Below, one piece after another: positions 1 through 8,337 of a DNA stretch of 64,000 bases. The position numbers were made by a program, and so were the translations under genes. Below the pieces are notes generated by a model, which was given only the letters and a program-made list of their open reading frames with translations, searched no databases and had not been told where the DNA came from. Positions within the stretch are counted from its first letter, which is position 1. Each line of letters begins with the position of its first letter. Source of the stretch: Rhodobacter sp. CZR27 (GTDB lineage: Bacteria; Pseudomonadota; Alphaproteobacteria; Rhodobacterales; Rhodobacteraceae); NCBI RefSeq assembly GCF_002407205.1, contig NZ_CP023548.1, positions 1,202,501-1,266,500 on the forward strand, in the 5' to 3' direction.

Positions 1-861
1 GGGCAATCCACCTGCGGGCGGGAGGTCAACTTCCGCATCGGCGTGGTCGCGGCCGAGATCATCCTGCGCGAATTTGACGCCGCCGAGAGCCGTTATGTCG
101 AGGTGGCGAAGTTCGTTCCGGGCGAGGGCGAGACCCCGCCGACCTATGCCGAAGCCGCCGAGGCCGAGGACCTGCGCTGGCGCGTGACCCTCGCCGAGGG
201 GGTGACGAGCTGGCAGGTCGTGGACAGCCTGCGCAAGGCCGACTTCCTGAAGGGCGAGATCAATGAGGTCCCGCCCGAGGGCACGCTTGCACCGGACAGC
301 TACGAGGTGGAGCGCGGCGACGACCGGGGCGCCCTGCTGGCCCAGATGCAGGAGCGTCAGAGCCTGATCATCGCCGATCTCTGGGAGGCGCGCGCTGCCG
401 ATGTGCCCTATGCGACGCCGCAGGAGGCGCTGATCATGGCGAGCATCGTCGAGAAGGAGACCGGCGTGCCGGAGGAGCGGCCGCAGGTGGCAAGCGTCTT
501 CGTCAACCGGCTGGCGAAGGGCATGCGGCTTCAGACCGACCCGACGGTGATCTATGGCGTGACGGAAGGCAGGGGGATCCTCGGCCGCGGCCTCAGGCAG
601 AGCGAGTTGCGCCGGCGCACGGATTACAACACCTATGTGATCGCGGGCCTTCCTCCGACGCCGATCGCCAACCCGGGTCGGCTGTCGATCGAGGCGGCGC
701 TGAATCCGGCCAAGACGGATTACCTTTATTTCGTGGCGGATGGCAGCGGCGGGCACGCCTTCGCCGCCACCCTGGAAGAGCACAACCGCAACGTCGCGGC
801 CTGGCGCAAGATCGAGGCCGAGCGGGGCCGTCCGCCGCCGGTCGGCATCCAGGGTGACTGA
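1..861 (+). CDS. mltG: Endolytic murein transglycosylase MltG (5' truncated by window)
   Basis: The open frame runs from base 1 without a start, so the N-terminal membrane anchor and first part of the YceG domain lie outside the window. The visible 286 codons contain the MltG hallmarks in order: LAPDSYEV, the catalytic ASIVEKETG block (conserved Glu codon at 451-453), VFVNRL, LQTDPTVIYG, and the C-terminal GLPPTPIANPG and HAFAATLEEHN segments. MltG cleaves nascent glycan strands at the inner membrane and so sets their length. It is the usual left neighbour of the gene transfer agent cluster in Rhodobacterales. The C-terminus is normal. Confidence 0.95.
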   Translation, partial: GQSTCGREVNFRIGVVAAEIILREFDAAESRYVEVAKFVPGEGETPPTYAEAAEAEDLRWRVTLAEGVTSWQVVDSLRKADFLKGEINEVPPEGTLAPDSYEVERGDDRGALLAQMQERQSLIIADLWEARAADVPYATPQEALIMASIVEKETGVPEERPQVASVFVNRLAKGMRLQTDPTVIYGVTEGRGILGRGLRQSELRRRTDYNTYVIAGLPPTPIANPGRLSIEAALNPAKTDYLYFVADGSGGHAFAATLEEHNRNVAAWRKIEAERGRPPPVGIQGD

Positions 862-921
862 AGTCTTGACGAAGGGTTAAGCGTGAGTCCGCCAAGCGAC
901 TGATGTTGCTGGGTTTTCCGC

Positions 922-950
922 TTGACTTTGCGGACGGTCCGATGTAGGAC
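922..950 (+). promoter_or_regulatory. Candidate sigma70-type promoter of the GTA operon
   Basis: TTGACT at 922-927 is followed after 17 nt by TAGGAC at 945-950. The small inverted repeat GTCC-N6-GGAC (937-950) overlaps the -10. Transcription would start near 957, roughly 90 nt before g1. This is only a pattern match; GTA transcription in relatives depends on dedicated activators such as GafA, so the real promoter may deviate from consensus. Confidence 0.3.
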
Positions 951-975
951 TTGTGACAAGCTGGAAGAGGTGGGC

Positions 976-1007
976 AAGCGGCACGGGGCAACCCGGGGCC
1001 GCTTTTT
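976..1007 (+). terminator. Intrinsic terminator/attenuator in the GTA leader
   Basis: A stem AAGCGGC (976-982) pairs with GCCGCTT (998-1004). Inside it CGGG-GCAA-CCCG forms a second perfect helix closed by a stable GNRA-type tetraloop. A run of five T (1003-1007) follows. It lies 114 nt after the mltG stop and 41 nt before the g1 start. It either ends mltG transcription or, if the GTA promoter is upstream at about 922-950, attenuates the GTA operon. Confidence 0.65.
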
Positions 1008-1048
1008 CATTCTCCGGCCGGGCCGGGGAAAGGCGGAAGCAGCAGCGC

Positions 1049-1366
1049 ATGTCGATGGTCAACAAACCCCCGCCAGTGGATCTGCTGGCGGAGACGGAGG
1101 AGCTTTACCGCGAGGCGGCCGAGGACCTTGTCCGCGCGCGCAGGAAGCTGTCGGAGGGCCGGACGGAAGAGGTCAAGGCGGCCGTGCAGGCGGTCAAGGA
1201 CCTCAAGGCCGCGCTTCAACTCGTGATGGATGAGAGGGCGAGGATTGAAAAGCTACGCAGAACCGCGGGTGGAATCGTCCACGACTACGCGCTCGACTTC
1301 GATGCAGCCCGCGTTGAGATCGGGCGCCGCCTGGCTCGCCTCCGCAGCGCCGGAAGCGGTGGATGA
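1049..1366 (+). CDS. GTA gp1, predicted small terminase subunit
   Basis: A 105-aa protein, largely helical and charged (EELYREAAEDLVRARRKL, then VKAAVQAVKDLKAAL), with a predicted coiled-coil centre. I chose ATG 1049 because a purine-rich stretch (GGAAAGGCGGAAG) precedes it; ATG 1055 is an alternative. Position at the head of the cluster, overlapping the terminase large subunit frame, matches RcGTA g1, which has been assigned as the small terminase. It would bind DNA non-specifically and feed the TerL motor. The assignment rests mainly on synteny, as this family diverges quickly. Confidence 0.75.
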   Translation: MSMVNKPPPVDLLAETEELYREAAEDLVRARRKLSEGRTEEVKAAVQAVKDLKAALQLVMDERARIEKLRRTAGGIVHDYALDFDAARVEIGRRLARLRSAGSGG

Positions 1367-2657
1367 GTTCCTGGAGGGCTTGAGCGGACCGGCGCTGCTT
1401 GCCCTGCCGTGGCTGTTCGAATTCTGGGCGCTGCCGCACCAGTTGGCGCCCGAAGGGGCGTGGAAGACCTGGGTGGTGATGGGCGGCCGCGGCGCGGGCA
1501 AGACACGGGCCGGTGCCGAATGGGTGCGGTCGGAGGTTGAGGGTTCGCGCCCCGGCGATCCGGGGCGGTCGCGCCATGTGGCGCTGGTGGCCGAGACCAT
1601 CGACCAGGCGCGCGAGGTGATGGTCTTCGGCGAGAGCGGGATCCTGGCCTGTTCGCCGCCGGACCGCCGGCCGGAATGGGAGGCGGGGCGACGGCGCCTC
1701 GTCTGGCCGAACGGGGCGGTGGCACAGGTGTTCTCGGCGCATGATCCCGAGAGTCTTCGCGGGCCGCAGTTCGATGCCGCCTGGGCCGACGAGCTGGCGA
1801 AGTGGAGCCATGCCGAGGAGGCCTGGGACATGCTGCAGTTCTCGCTCCGGTCGGGCGAGCAGCCGCGGCAGGTGGTGACGACGACGCCGCGCAACGTGCC
1901 GGTGCTGCGGCACATCCTGGACAACCCCTCGACCGTGGTGACCCACGCGCCGACCGAGGCGAACCGGGCCTATCTTGCCAGGTCCTTCCTTGAGGAAGTG
2001 CACGCGCGTTACGACGGCACGCGTCTGGGCCGGCAGGAGCTGGAAGGGCTGCTGCTGGAGGATGCCGAGGGGGCGATGTGGACCACGGCGGCCCTGGAAG
2101 CAATCCGGACCGAGGAGCCGGGGCGACTGACCCGGATCGTGGTCGCGGTCGATCCGCCGGTTACCGGGCACGACGGATCCGACGAATGCGGCATCGTGGT
2201 GGTGGGCGCCCTGACCGAGGGGCCGCCGCAGGACTGGCAGGCGGTGGTGCTGGAGGATGCCTCGGTCACGGCGGCCTCGCCCGACCGCTGGGCCCGGGTG
2301 GCGCTGGAGACCATGCGCCGGCACGGGGCGGACCGGCTGGTGGCAGAGGTGAACCAGGGCGGCGATCTGGTCGAGACTCTGATCCGGCAGATCGATCCGC
2401 TGGTGCCCTATCGCGGGGTCCATGCCTCGCGCGGGAAGGCCGCCCGGGCCGAGCCGGTGGCGGCGCTTTACGAGCAGGGACGGGTGCGTCACCTGAGGGG
2501 ACTCGGCGAGCTCGAGGACCAGATGTGCCGGATGACGCTGCGCGGCTACGATGGCCGGGGTTCGCCCGACCGGCTGGATGCGCTGGTCTGGGCGCTGACG
2601 GATCTGATGATCGAGCCGGCACGGGCCTGGGTGAACCCCAGGCTGCGCATGCTCTGA
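1302..2657 (+). CDS. GTA terminase large subunit (g2, TerL)
   Basis: A 451-aa packaging motor. Walker A GGRGAGKT is at residues 61-68, and the Walker B/catalytic Glu segment is FDAAWADELAKW. The C-terminal RNase H-like nuclease domain begins at IVVAVDPPVTGHDGSD, with a further acidic motif near RLDALVWALTDL. The frame is open upstream to 1230, but the methionine at 1302 gives the family's usual N-terminus; it overlaps the end of g1 in another frame. TerL pumps about a headful of host DNA into GTA heads and cuts it without sequence specificity. Confidence 0.93.
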   Translation: MQPALRSGAAWLASAAPEAVDEFLEGLSGPALLALPWLFEFWALPHQLAPEGAWKTWVVMGGRGAGKTRAGAEWVRSEVEGSRPGDPGRSRHVALVAETIDQAREVMVFGESGILACSPPDRRPEWEAGRRRLVWPNGAVAQVFSAHDPESLRGPQFDAAWADELAKWSHAEEAWDMLQFSLRSGEQPRQVVTTTPRNVPVLRHILDNPSTVVTHAPTEANRAYLARSFLEEVHARYDGTRLGRQELEGLLLEDAEGAMWTTAALEAIRTEEPGRLTRIVVAVDPPVTGHDGSDECGIVVVGALTEGPPQDWQAVVLEDASVTAASPDRWARVALETMRRHGADRLVAEVNQGGDLVETLIRQIDPLVPYRGVHASRGKAARAEPVAALYEQGRVRHLRGLGELEDQMCRMTLRGYDGRGSPDRLDALVWALTDLMIEPARAWVNPRLRML

Positions 2658-2745
2658 CTTCCGCCTGCTTCGGGTGGACGAGACCTCGGCCCGCCGGGCC
2701 GCGGCGCGGAGGCGGCATGCCCGCGCGACAGAGGAGTTCTTCGAG

Positions 2746-3912
2746 ATGCTGTTCGACTTCCTGAGGAAACCGGCCAGGGTGCCCGAGCGGAAAGCCTCCG
2801 CCACCGGGCCGTTGGTTGGCTGGAACACCGGCCGGGTGGCCTGGAGTCCGCGGGACACCACCTCGCTGACACGCAACGGCTTTCTCGGCAATCCGATCGC
2901 CTTCCGTTCGGTTAGGCTGATTGCGGAGGCCGCGGCGGCATTGCCGCTGGTGCTGCAGGATGCGGGGCGGCGCTACGAGAGCCATCCGCTGCTGGACCTG
3001 ATCGCCCGGCCGAACCCCTTGCAGGGGCGGGCCGAACTGCTCGAGGCGGTCTATGCCCAGCTGCTGCTGACCGGGAATGCCTATCTAGAAGCGGTCGCCG
3101 GTCTCGACCGGCTGCCGGGCGAGTTGCATCTTCTGCGCTCGGACCGGATGGCGATCCTGCCGGGGCCGGATGGCTGGCCCGTGGCCTATGAATACACCGT
3201 CGGCGCGCGGAAGGTCCGGTTCGACATGACGGCCGGATCGCCGATCTGCCATATCCGGAGCTTTCATCCGCAGGACGATCACTATGGCTTTTCGCCGCTT
3301 CAGGCGGCCGCGGTGGCACTTGACGTGCATGTGGCGGCCTCGGCCTGGTCGAAAGCGCTGCTCGACAATGCCGCCCGGCCTTCGGGCGCCATCGTCTATC
3401 GCGGCGCGGACGGGCAGTCCTCGTTGACGGCCGAGCAATATGACCGGCTGGTGGGCGAGATCGAGGCGAACCATCAGGGCGCGCGCAACGCAGGGCGGCC
3501 GATGCTGCTGGAAGGGGGGCTCGACTGGAAGCCGATGGGCTTCTCGCCCTCCGACATGGAGTTCCAGCAGACCAAGGAGGCAGCCGCGCGCGAGATCGCC
3601 ATCGCCTTCGGCGTGCCGCCGATGCTGCTCGGCATCCCGGGCGAGGCGACCTATGCCAACTATCAGGAAGCCAACCGCGCCTTCTACCGGCTGACGGTGC
3701 TGCCGCTGGCCGCGAAGGTCACGGCGGCGATCTCGCACTGGCTGGCGGGCTTTACCGGCGACGGGGTGGAGTTGCGCCCCGATCTCGACCAGGTGCCGGC
3801 GCTGGCGCTTGAGCGTGACCAGCAATGGGCGCGGGTCGCGGCTGCGGACTTCCTGACCGACGCGGAAAAGCGCGCGCTTCTCGGCCTGCCGCGGATCGCG
3901 GAGGACGGCTGA
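2746..3912 (+). CDS. GTA portal protein (g3)
   Basis: A 388-aa HK97-type portal. The start at 2746 follows an AGAGGAG ribosome site; upstream in-frame GTG 2674 would add 24 basic residues unlike the family. Recognisable blocks are the N-terminal NPIAFRSVRLIAEAAAALP and HPLLDLIARPNP, the internal LLLTGNAYLEAVAG, and the C-terminal AIAFGVPPMLLGIPGEATYANYQEANRAFYR typical of HK97 portals. It forms the dodecameric DNA gate at the capsid vertex and docks TerL and then the tail. Confidence 0.93.
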   Translation: MLFDFLRKPARVPERKASATGPLVGWNTGRVAWSPRDTTSLTRNGFLGNPIAFRSVRLIAEAAAALPLVLQDAGRRYESHPLLDLIARPNPLQGRAELLEAVYAQLLLTGNAYLEAVAGLDRLPGELHLLRSDRMAILPGPDGWPVAYEYTVGARKVRFDMTAGSPICHIRSFHPQDDHYGFSPLQAAAVALDVHVAASAWSKALLDNAARPSGAIVYRGADGQSSLTAEQYDRLVGEIEANHQGARNAGRPMLLEGGLDWKPMGFSPSDMEFQQTKEAAAREIAIAFGVPPMLLGIPGEATYANYQEANRAFYRLTVLPLAAKVTAAISHWLAGFTGDGVELRPDLDQVPALALERDQQWARVAAADFLTDAEKRALLGLPRIAEDG

Positions 3913-3913
3913 G

Positions 3914-4147
3914 ATGGACCAGGGCGGTTCCCGCTTCCTCTACCAGAGCTTCGACGCGGCCCATGCCCGGATCGACGCGAACGAGCGCGTTGCGGGCGAG
4001 CGGTGGACCGCGCTCGATTTCCGGCTGGGCCGGATCGAGAACGGGCTGGAGCGGGTCGAGCAGCGCATGTGGCTGTGGCTCTACGGCGTTGCCGCCTTCC
4101 TGCTGATGCAGGGGGCGGAGGCGGTGGTGCGGGCCCTTTTGGAGTGA
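3914..4147 (+). CDS. GTA g3.5, small membrane-anchored head-formation protein
   Basis: A 77-aa protein starting 2 nt after the portal stop. Residues 1-50 are amphipathic, with heptad-like RIENGLERVEQR. A hydrophobic segment (LWLYGVAAFLLMQGAEAVV) near the C-terminus could be a membrane helix. Size and location match RcGTA g3.5, known as a GTA head formation protein. Its exact role is not established; transient membrane or scaffold function is inference. Confidence 0.7.
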   Translation: MDQGGSRFLYQSFDAAHARIDANERVAGERWTALDFRLGRIENGLERVEQRMWLWLYGVAAFLLMQGAEAVVRALLE

Positions 4148-4151
4148 GCGG

Positions 4152-4715
4152 ATGAGGATGAGAGACGAATTCGGCGCGCCCGAGCGCAAGTTCCACCGGC
4201 CTGAAACCGGCCTCGTGCTGTCGGAGGGATCGGTGATCGAGGGCTATGCCTCGATCTTCGGCAAGCCCGACAATGGCGGCGACGTCGTGGCGCGGGGTGC
4301 CTATGCGGCCTCGCTCGAGGCGATGCGGGCGCAGGGGCGGCGGGTCAAGATGCTGTGGCAGCACGATCCGGCCGAGGTGATCGGCGTCTGGGACGACGTG
4401 CACGAGGACGAGACCGGCCTTTGGGTGAAGGGCCGGATCCTGACCGAGATCGGCCGGGGACGCGAGGCCGCCGCGCTGATCGCGGCCGGCGCGATCGACG
4501 GCCTGTCCATCGGCTATCGCACAATTCGCGCGGAGCGTGACGCCAAGGGGCATCGCGTTCTGAGCGAGATCGAGTTGTGGGAGGTGTCGCTTGTCACCTT
4601 CCCGATGCTGCCCGAGGCGCGGGTCGCCTCGAAAGGCGAGGACCACGACGACCTGGACTGGCGCTCGGTTGCCGAGATCTTCGAGGACGCGCGCCAGAGC
4701 CTCGCCCGGACCTGA
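4152..4715 (+). CDS. GTA prohead protease (g4), HK97 family
   Basis: A 187-aa serine protease of the phage U9/HK97 prohead family. It shows IEGYASIFGKPDNGGDVV near the N-terminus, MLWQHDPAEVIG with the catalytic His, GLSIGYR with the nucleophilic Ser, and LWEVSLVTFPMLPEA, a nearly invariant signature. It cleaves scaffold or N-terminal capsid sequences during head maturation. It sits directly before the capsid gene, as in all RcGTA-like clusters. Confidence 0.93.
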   Translation: MRMRDEFGAPERKFHRPETGLVLSEGSVIEGYASIFGKPDNGGDVVARGAYAASLEAMRAQGRRVKMLWQHDPAEVIGVWDDVHEDETGLWVKGRILTEIGRGREAAALIAAGAIDGLSIGYRTIRAERDAKGHRVLSEIELWEVSLVTFPMLPEARVASKGEDHDDLDWRSVAEIFEDARQSLART

Positions 4716-4748
4716 CCGGGACCACCTTCAACCCAGAGGAAGACGAGG

Positions 4749-5945
4749 ATGACCGAGACGAGGGCTCGGGCCGGGACAGGCATGTCCGGGGCCCCCGACC
4801 CTGCCGGGGAGGCGAAAGCCGCCATGGCCGGGTTTCTGAAGGAGATCAAGCTCTTTCAGGATGAAGTGAAGACCGTGTTGCAACAACAGGAAGAGCGTTT
4901 GACCATGCTGGACCGCAAAACCATGATCTACGGGCGCCCGGCGCTTTCGGCGGTGGCCGAGCTTGAGGCCCCGCACCGCAAGGCGTTTGCCGCCTATCTG
5001 CGCTCGGGCGATGACGACGGGCTGCGGGGGCTGGTGCTCGAGGGCAAGGCGATGAGCACCGCCGTCGCCTCGGATGGCGGCTATCTGGTGGATTCCCAGA
5101 CCTCGGACGCGATCCGCTCGATGCTGCTCTCGACCGCGTCGATCCGGCAGGTCGCGAGCCTTGTCAACGTGGAGGCCACGAGCTTCGACGTGCTGATCGA
5201 CCGCACCGAGGTGGGATCCGGCTGGGCGACCGAGGCGAGCACGCTGACCGAGACGGCCTCGCCCACCATCGAGCGCATCTCGATCAAGCTGCACGAGCTG
5301 TCGGCGATGCCGAAGGCGAGCCAGCGGCTGCTGGACGACTCGGCCTTCGACGTCGAGGGCTGGCTGGCCGGCAAGATCGCCACCCGCTTCATCCGGGCGG
5401 AGAGCGCGGCCTTCGTCAGTGGCGATGGGATCGACAAGCCGCGCGGGTTCCTGACGCCCGCGAAGGTGGCGAACGCCTCCTGGACCTGGGGCAGCATCGG
5501 CTATGTCCCGACCGGCGCGGCGAGCGATTTTGCCGCCACCAATCCGGCGGACTGCATCATCAGCCTGATCTACTCGCTGGGGGCCGACTACCGGGCGAAC
5601 GCGACCTTCGTGATGAACTCGAAGACGGCGGGCGCGGTGCGGAAGATGAAGGACTCGGACGGCCGGTTCCTGTGGTCGGACGGTCTGGCGGCGGCCGAGC
5701 CCGCACGCCTGATGGGTTATCCGGTCCTGCTCTGCGAGGACATGCCGGACATCGCGGCCAACGCCTATGCGATCGCCTTCGGCGACTTCACGGCCGGCTA
5801 CACCATCGCCGAGCGTCCCGAGGTTCGCGTGCTGCGCGACCCGTTCTCGGCCAAGCCGCACGTGCTGTTCTACGCGACCAAGCGCGTGGGCGGCGACGTG
5901 ACCGACTATGCGGCGATCAAGCTGCTGAAGATCGCGGCGTCCTGA
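4749..5945 (+). CDS. GTA major capsid protein (g5), HK97 fold
   Basis: A 398-aa HK97-type capsid precursor. The first ~100 residues form the scaffold-like delta domain with a coiled coil (FLKEIKLFQDEVKTVLQQQ) that g4 should remove. The mature core starts around GKAMSTAVASDGGYLV and continues with IERISIKLHELSAMPKASQRLLDDS, the P-domain and RVGGDVTDYAAIKLLKIAAS at the end. It builds the small oblate GTA head. A 94-nt gap with two hairpins follows, unlike the tight spacing elsewhere in the operon. Confidence 0.95.
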   Translation: MTETRARAGTGMSGAPDPAGEAKAAMAGFLKEIKLFQDEVKTVLQQQEERLTMLDRKTMIYGRPALSAVAELEAPHRKAFAAYLRSGDDDGLRGLVLEGKAMSTAVASDGGYLVDSQTSDAIRSMLLSTASIRQVASLVNVEATSFDVLIDRTEVGSGWATEASTLTETASPTIERISIKLHELSAMPKASQRLLDDSAFDVEGWLAGKIATRFIRAESAAFVSGDGIDKPRGFLTPAKVANASWTWGSIGYVPTGAASDFAATNPADCIISLIYSLGADYRANATFVMNSKTAGAVRKMKDSDGRFLWSDGLAAAEPARLMGYPVLLCEDMPDIAANAYAIAFGDFTAGYTIAERPEVRVLRDPFSAKPHVLFYATKRVGGDVTDYAAIKLLKIAAS

Positions 5946-5960
5946 CCGGCCCCGTGAGAA

Positions 5961-6011
5961 GCCGCCCCGGCACAGGGGCGGCGGACGCGCGCCAAACTCC
6001 CGGCGCGCGTC
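5961..6011 (+). terminator. Tandem GC hairpins after the capsid gene
   Basis: Hairpin 1 is GCCGCCCC (5961-5968) with GGGGCGGC (5975-5982). Hairpin 2 is GACGCGCGCC (5984-5993) with GGCGCGCGTC (6002-6011). Both are perfect, and no T-tract follows. They probably stabilise the 3' end of capsid mRNA or cause partial termination, which would favour capsid over connector synthesis. Confidence 0.5.
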
Positions 6012-6039
6012 TTGCTGCGGCGTTTTCGGAGTTATTCCC

Positions 6040-6639
6040 ATGATGTTGATCGAGCAGACCGCGGTTCCGGCGGAGGCTCTGCCTGTTGCGGCCTTGAAGC
6101 AGCATCTGCGGCTCGGCAGCGGATTTGCCGACGACGGGCTGCAGGACGGGCTGCTGGCCACCTTCCTTCGCGCCGCGATGACGACGATCGAGGGCCGCAC
6201 GGGCAAGGTGCTTCTGGCACGGCGTTTCCTGCTGGTGCTTGATGATTGGCGGACCGAGGAGGGGCAGGCGCTGCCGGTCGCACCGGTTGGAAGCGTGCTG
6301 TCGGTCACGCTCTATGATGGCGCCGAGCGCGCCACGGTCGTGCCGACCGCTGCCTGGCGGCTGGTTCGCGACCATCATCGTCCGCGGCTGCTGCCGCGCG
6401 GCACCACCCTGCCGTCGGTTCCCGATGACGGGCGGATCGAGATCGTCTTCGAGGCGGGTTTTGGTGCCGCCTGGGCCGACATTCCCGCGGATCTTGCGCA
6501 GGCGGTGATGCTGCTGGCCTCGGACTATTACGAGAACCGCTACGAGCCGGGGCTGTCGGGGGCGGGTCTGCCCTGGCCGGTCGTGGGGCTGATCGAGCGC
6601 TGGCGCACGGTGCGTGTGCTGGGCGGGGGGGCGGCCTGA
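6040..6639 (+). CDS. GTA head-tail adaptor (g6)
   Basis: A 199-aa connector of the phiE125 gp8/HK97 gp6-like family. It has the early motif LKQHLRLGSGFADD, the middle TIEGRTGKVLLARRFLL, and the late DIPADLAQAVMLLASDYYENR helix typical of these adaptors. Its 3' end overlaps the next gene by one base. The protein forms the ring beneath the portal. ATG 6043 is an equally good start. Confidence 0.85.
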   Translation: MMLIEQTAVPAEALPVAALKQHLRLGSGFADDGLQDGLLATFLRAAMTTIEGRTGKVLLARRFLLVLDDWRTEEGQALPVAPVGSVLSVTLYDGAERATVVPTAAWRLVRDHHRPRLLPRGTTLPSVPDDGRIEIVFEAGFGAAWADIPADLAQAVMLLASDYYENRYEPGLSGAGLPWPVVGLIERWRTVRVLGGGAA

Positions 6640-6974
6640 TGCGCGAGATGCTGAACCGCCGGCTGGTGCTCGAGGCGCCGCTGGCGGAGGACGATGGCTT
6701 CGGCGGCGCGGACAGGGTCTGGACCGCGCTGGGGACGCTGTGGGCGAAGATCGAGCCCGGCACCGGCCGCGAGGCGGCGGGCGAGGAGTTTCCGCTTGGA
6801 CAGGTGCCGCTGCGGATCACGGTCCGGGCGGCGCCGATGGGGGCCATGTCGCGGCCCGAGCCGGGCCAGCGGCTGCGCGAGGGCACGCGCTGCTATGCGA
6901 TCCTTGCCGTGACGGAGAAGGACCAGGCGGGGCGCTACCTCACCTGCTTCGCGCGAGAGGAGGCACCGGCATGA
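6639..6974 (+). CDS. GTA head closure/stopper protein (g7)
   Basis: A 111-aa protein of the SPP1 gp16/HK97 head-closure family: LNRRLVLEAPLAEDDGFGG, VWTALGTLWAKIEPG and a C-terminal YAILAVTEKDQAGRYLTC. It overlaps g6 and g8 by a few bases, so translational coupling is likely. It would plug the packaged DNA and link the adaptor ring to the tail terminator. Confidence 0.85.
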   Translation: MREMLNRRLVLEAPLAEDDGFGGADRVWTALGTLWAKIEPGTGREAAGEEFPLGQVPLRITVRAAPMGAMSRPEPGQRLREGTRCYAILAVTEKDQAGRYLTCFAREEAPA

Positions 6975-7369
6975 GCTATGGCGCGGCGGCCGCCCTGCAG
7001 GCGGCGGTGTTCCAGAAGCTGAGGGCGTCGCCCGCGCTCGCGGAGGTTCCGGTCCATGACGCGGTTCCGCACGGCGGGGGACGGGGCACCTGGGTGCTGA
7101 TCGGCCCCGAGGAGGTGCGGGACGCCTCCGACGCATCGGGCGACGGGGCGGAGCATCGCTTCACCGTCAGCGTGATCTCCGACGCGGCGGGCTTTCTCGC
7201 GGCGAAGCGCGTGGCCGTGGCGGTGTCGGATGCGCTGGTGGATGCCCCGCTGACGCTGGGCCGCGGACGGCTGGTGAGCCTGGGGTTCCTCAGGGCCGTG
7301 GCGCGGCGCCTTGCATCGGGCGGGGCCCGGCGGATCGACCTCACCTTCCGGGCACGCATCGAGGACTGA
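6971..7369 (+). CDS. GTA tail terminator (g8), DUF3168 family
   Basis: A 132-aa protein starting in an ATGA overlap with g7. It has the DUF3168 layout: AAAALQAAVFQKLRA, VPVHDAVP, WVLIGPEEVRDASD, the EHRFTVSVIS strand and the final RRIDLTFRARIED. It caps the tail tube and joins it to the head. Confidence 0.88.
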   Translation: MSYGAAAALQAAVFQKLRASPALAEVPVHDAVPHGGGRGTWVLIGPEEVRDASDASGDGAEHRFTVSVISDAAGFLAAKRVAVAVSDALVDAPLTLGRGRLVSLGFLRAVARRLASGGARRIDLTFRARIED

Positions 7370-7404
7370 AAGCGGCTGCGGCCGGCACAAGATGGAGAGA
7401 ACGG

Positions 7405-7818
7405 ATGGCTGTGCAGAACGGCAAGGACCTGCTGATCAAGGTGGACCTGAACGGCAGCGGGCAGTTCGAGACGATGGCGGGACTTCGGGCGACGCGGATC
7501 AGCTTCAACGCCGAAACGGTCGACGTGACCTCGCTGGAAAGCCAGGGAGGCTGGCGCGAGCTTCTGGCCGGGGCGGGGGTCAAGTCGGCGTCGATCTCGG
7601 GCTCGGGCGTGTTCCGCGATGCGACCACCGACGAGCGGGCGCGCGCGGTGTTCTTCGCGGGCGAGGCGCCGAGGTTTCAGGTCGTGATCCCGAGTTTCGG
7701 CATCGTTGAGGGACCGTTCCTGATCTCGGCGATCGAGTATTCCGGAAGCTACAACGGGGAAGCGACCTACGAGATGACGCTCGCCTCGGCGGGCAAGCTG
7801 ATCTTCACGGCGCTCTGA
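7405..7818 (+). CDS. GTA major tail (tube) protein (g9), TP901-1 type
   Basis: A 137-aa tail tube protein. It begins MAVQNGKDLLIKVDLNG and continues with FNAETVDVTSLES, ASISGSGVFRD and YEMTLASAGKLIFTAL, all typical of TP901-1-type major tail proteins. The start is preceded by a GGAGAACGG ribosome site. It polymerises into the short GTA tail tube. Confidence 0.92.
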   Translation: MAVQNGKDLLIKVDLNGSGQFETMAGLRATRISFNAETVDVTSLESQGGWRELLAGAGVKSASISGSGVFRDATTDERARAVFFAGEAPRFQVVIPSFGIVEGPFLISAIEYSGSYNGEATYEMTLASAGKLIFTAL

Positions 7819-8135
7819 TGGCGAACCCCTGGGCAGGAGAGGTGGCCATCTGGCTAGATGGCCGGCGCCACGTGGGAAAGCTGACGCTGGGCGCGCTGGC
7901 GGAGCTGGAGGCGACGCTTGGCGAGGGAAGCCTGATCGGGATGGCCGAGCGCTTCGAAAGCCGGCGGTTCTCGGCGCGCGATGTGCTGGCGATCCTCGTG
8001 GCGGGCCTGCGCGGCGGCGGTTGGCAGGGCACGGCAGAGGACCTGCGCACGGTCGAGGTGGGCGGCGGCCCGATGGGCGCGGCGCGCGCGGCGGCAGAAC
8101 TGCTCGCCCGGGCCTTCGCCCTGCCGGAGGAGTGA
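7818..8135 (+). CDS. GTA g10, tail assembly chaperone-like protein
   Basis: A 105-aa protein whose ATG shares a base with the g9 stop. It contains LDGRRHVGKLTLGALAELEATLG and DVLAILVAGLRGGGWQGT, the GTA family signature. In tailed phages the gene pair between tube and tape measure encodes assembly chaperones for the tape measure. Here g10 and g10.1 are separate genes rather than a frameshift fusion. Confidence 0.8.
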   Translation: MANPWAGEVAIWLDGRRHVGKLTLGALAELEATLGEGSLIGMAERFESRRFSARDVLAILVAGLRGGGWQGTAEDLRTVEVGGGPMGAARAAAELLARAFALPEE

Positions 8136-8136
8136 C

Positions 8137-8337
8137 ATGGCAGGCTTCGACTGGCCCGCCCTGATGCGGGCGGGTCTGACCGGGCTCGGGCTGTCGCCAG
8201 ACGAGTTCTGGCGCCTCACGCCGGTGGAACTGAGGATCATGCTGGGGGACGGCGCGGCGCCGCCCCTGACGCGGGCGCGTCTGGACGAGTTGGTGCGCGC
8301 CTATCCGGATCATGGGAAAGGGCAGGACCATGGCTGA
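8137..8337 (+). CDS. GTA g10.1, small tail assembly chaperone
   Basis: A 66-aa protein starting one base after the g10 stop: MAGFDWPALMRAGL, then LSPDEFWRLTPVELRIML and a C-terminal RLDELVRAYPDH. The FWRLTPVEL motif is characteristic of this GTA chaperone family (DUF2376-like). It overlaps the tape-measure start by 8 nt. Confidence 0.8.
   Translation: MAGFDWPALMRAGLTGLGLSPDEFWRLTPVELRIMLGDGAAPPLTRARLDELVRAYPDHGKGQDHG

Noticed and set aside
1203..2891. Long minus-strand frame (562 codons) opposite the terminase gene
   Set aside because: Arg/Pro/His-rich antisense shadow of TerL with no family motifs, caused by high GC at third positions.
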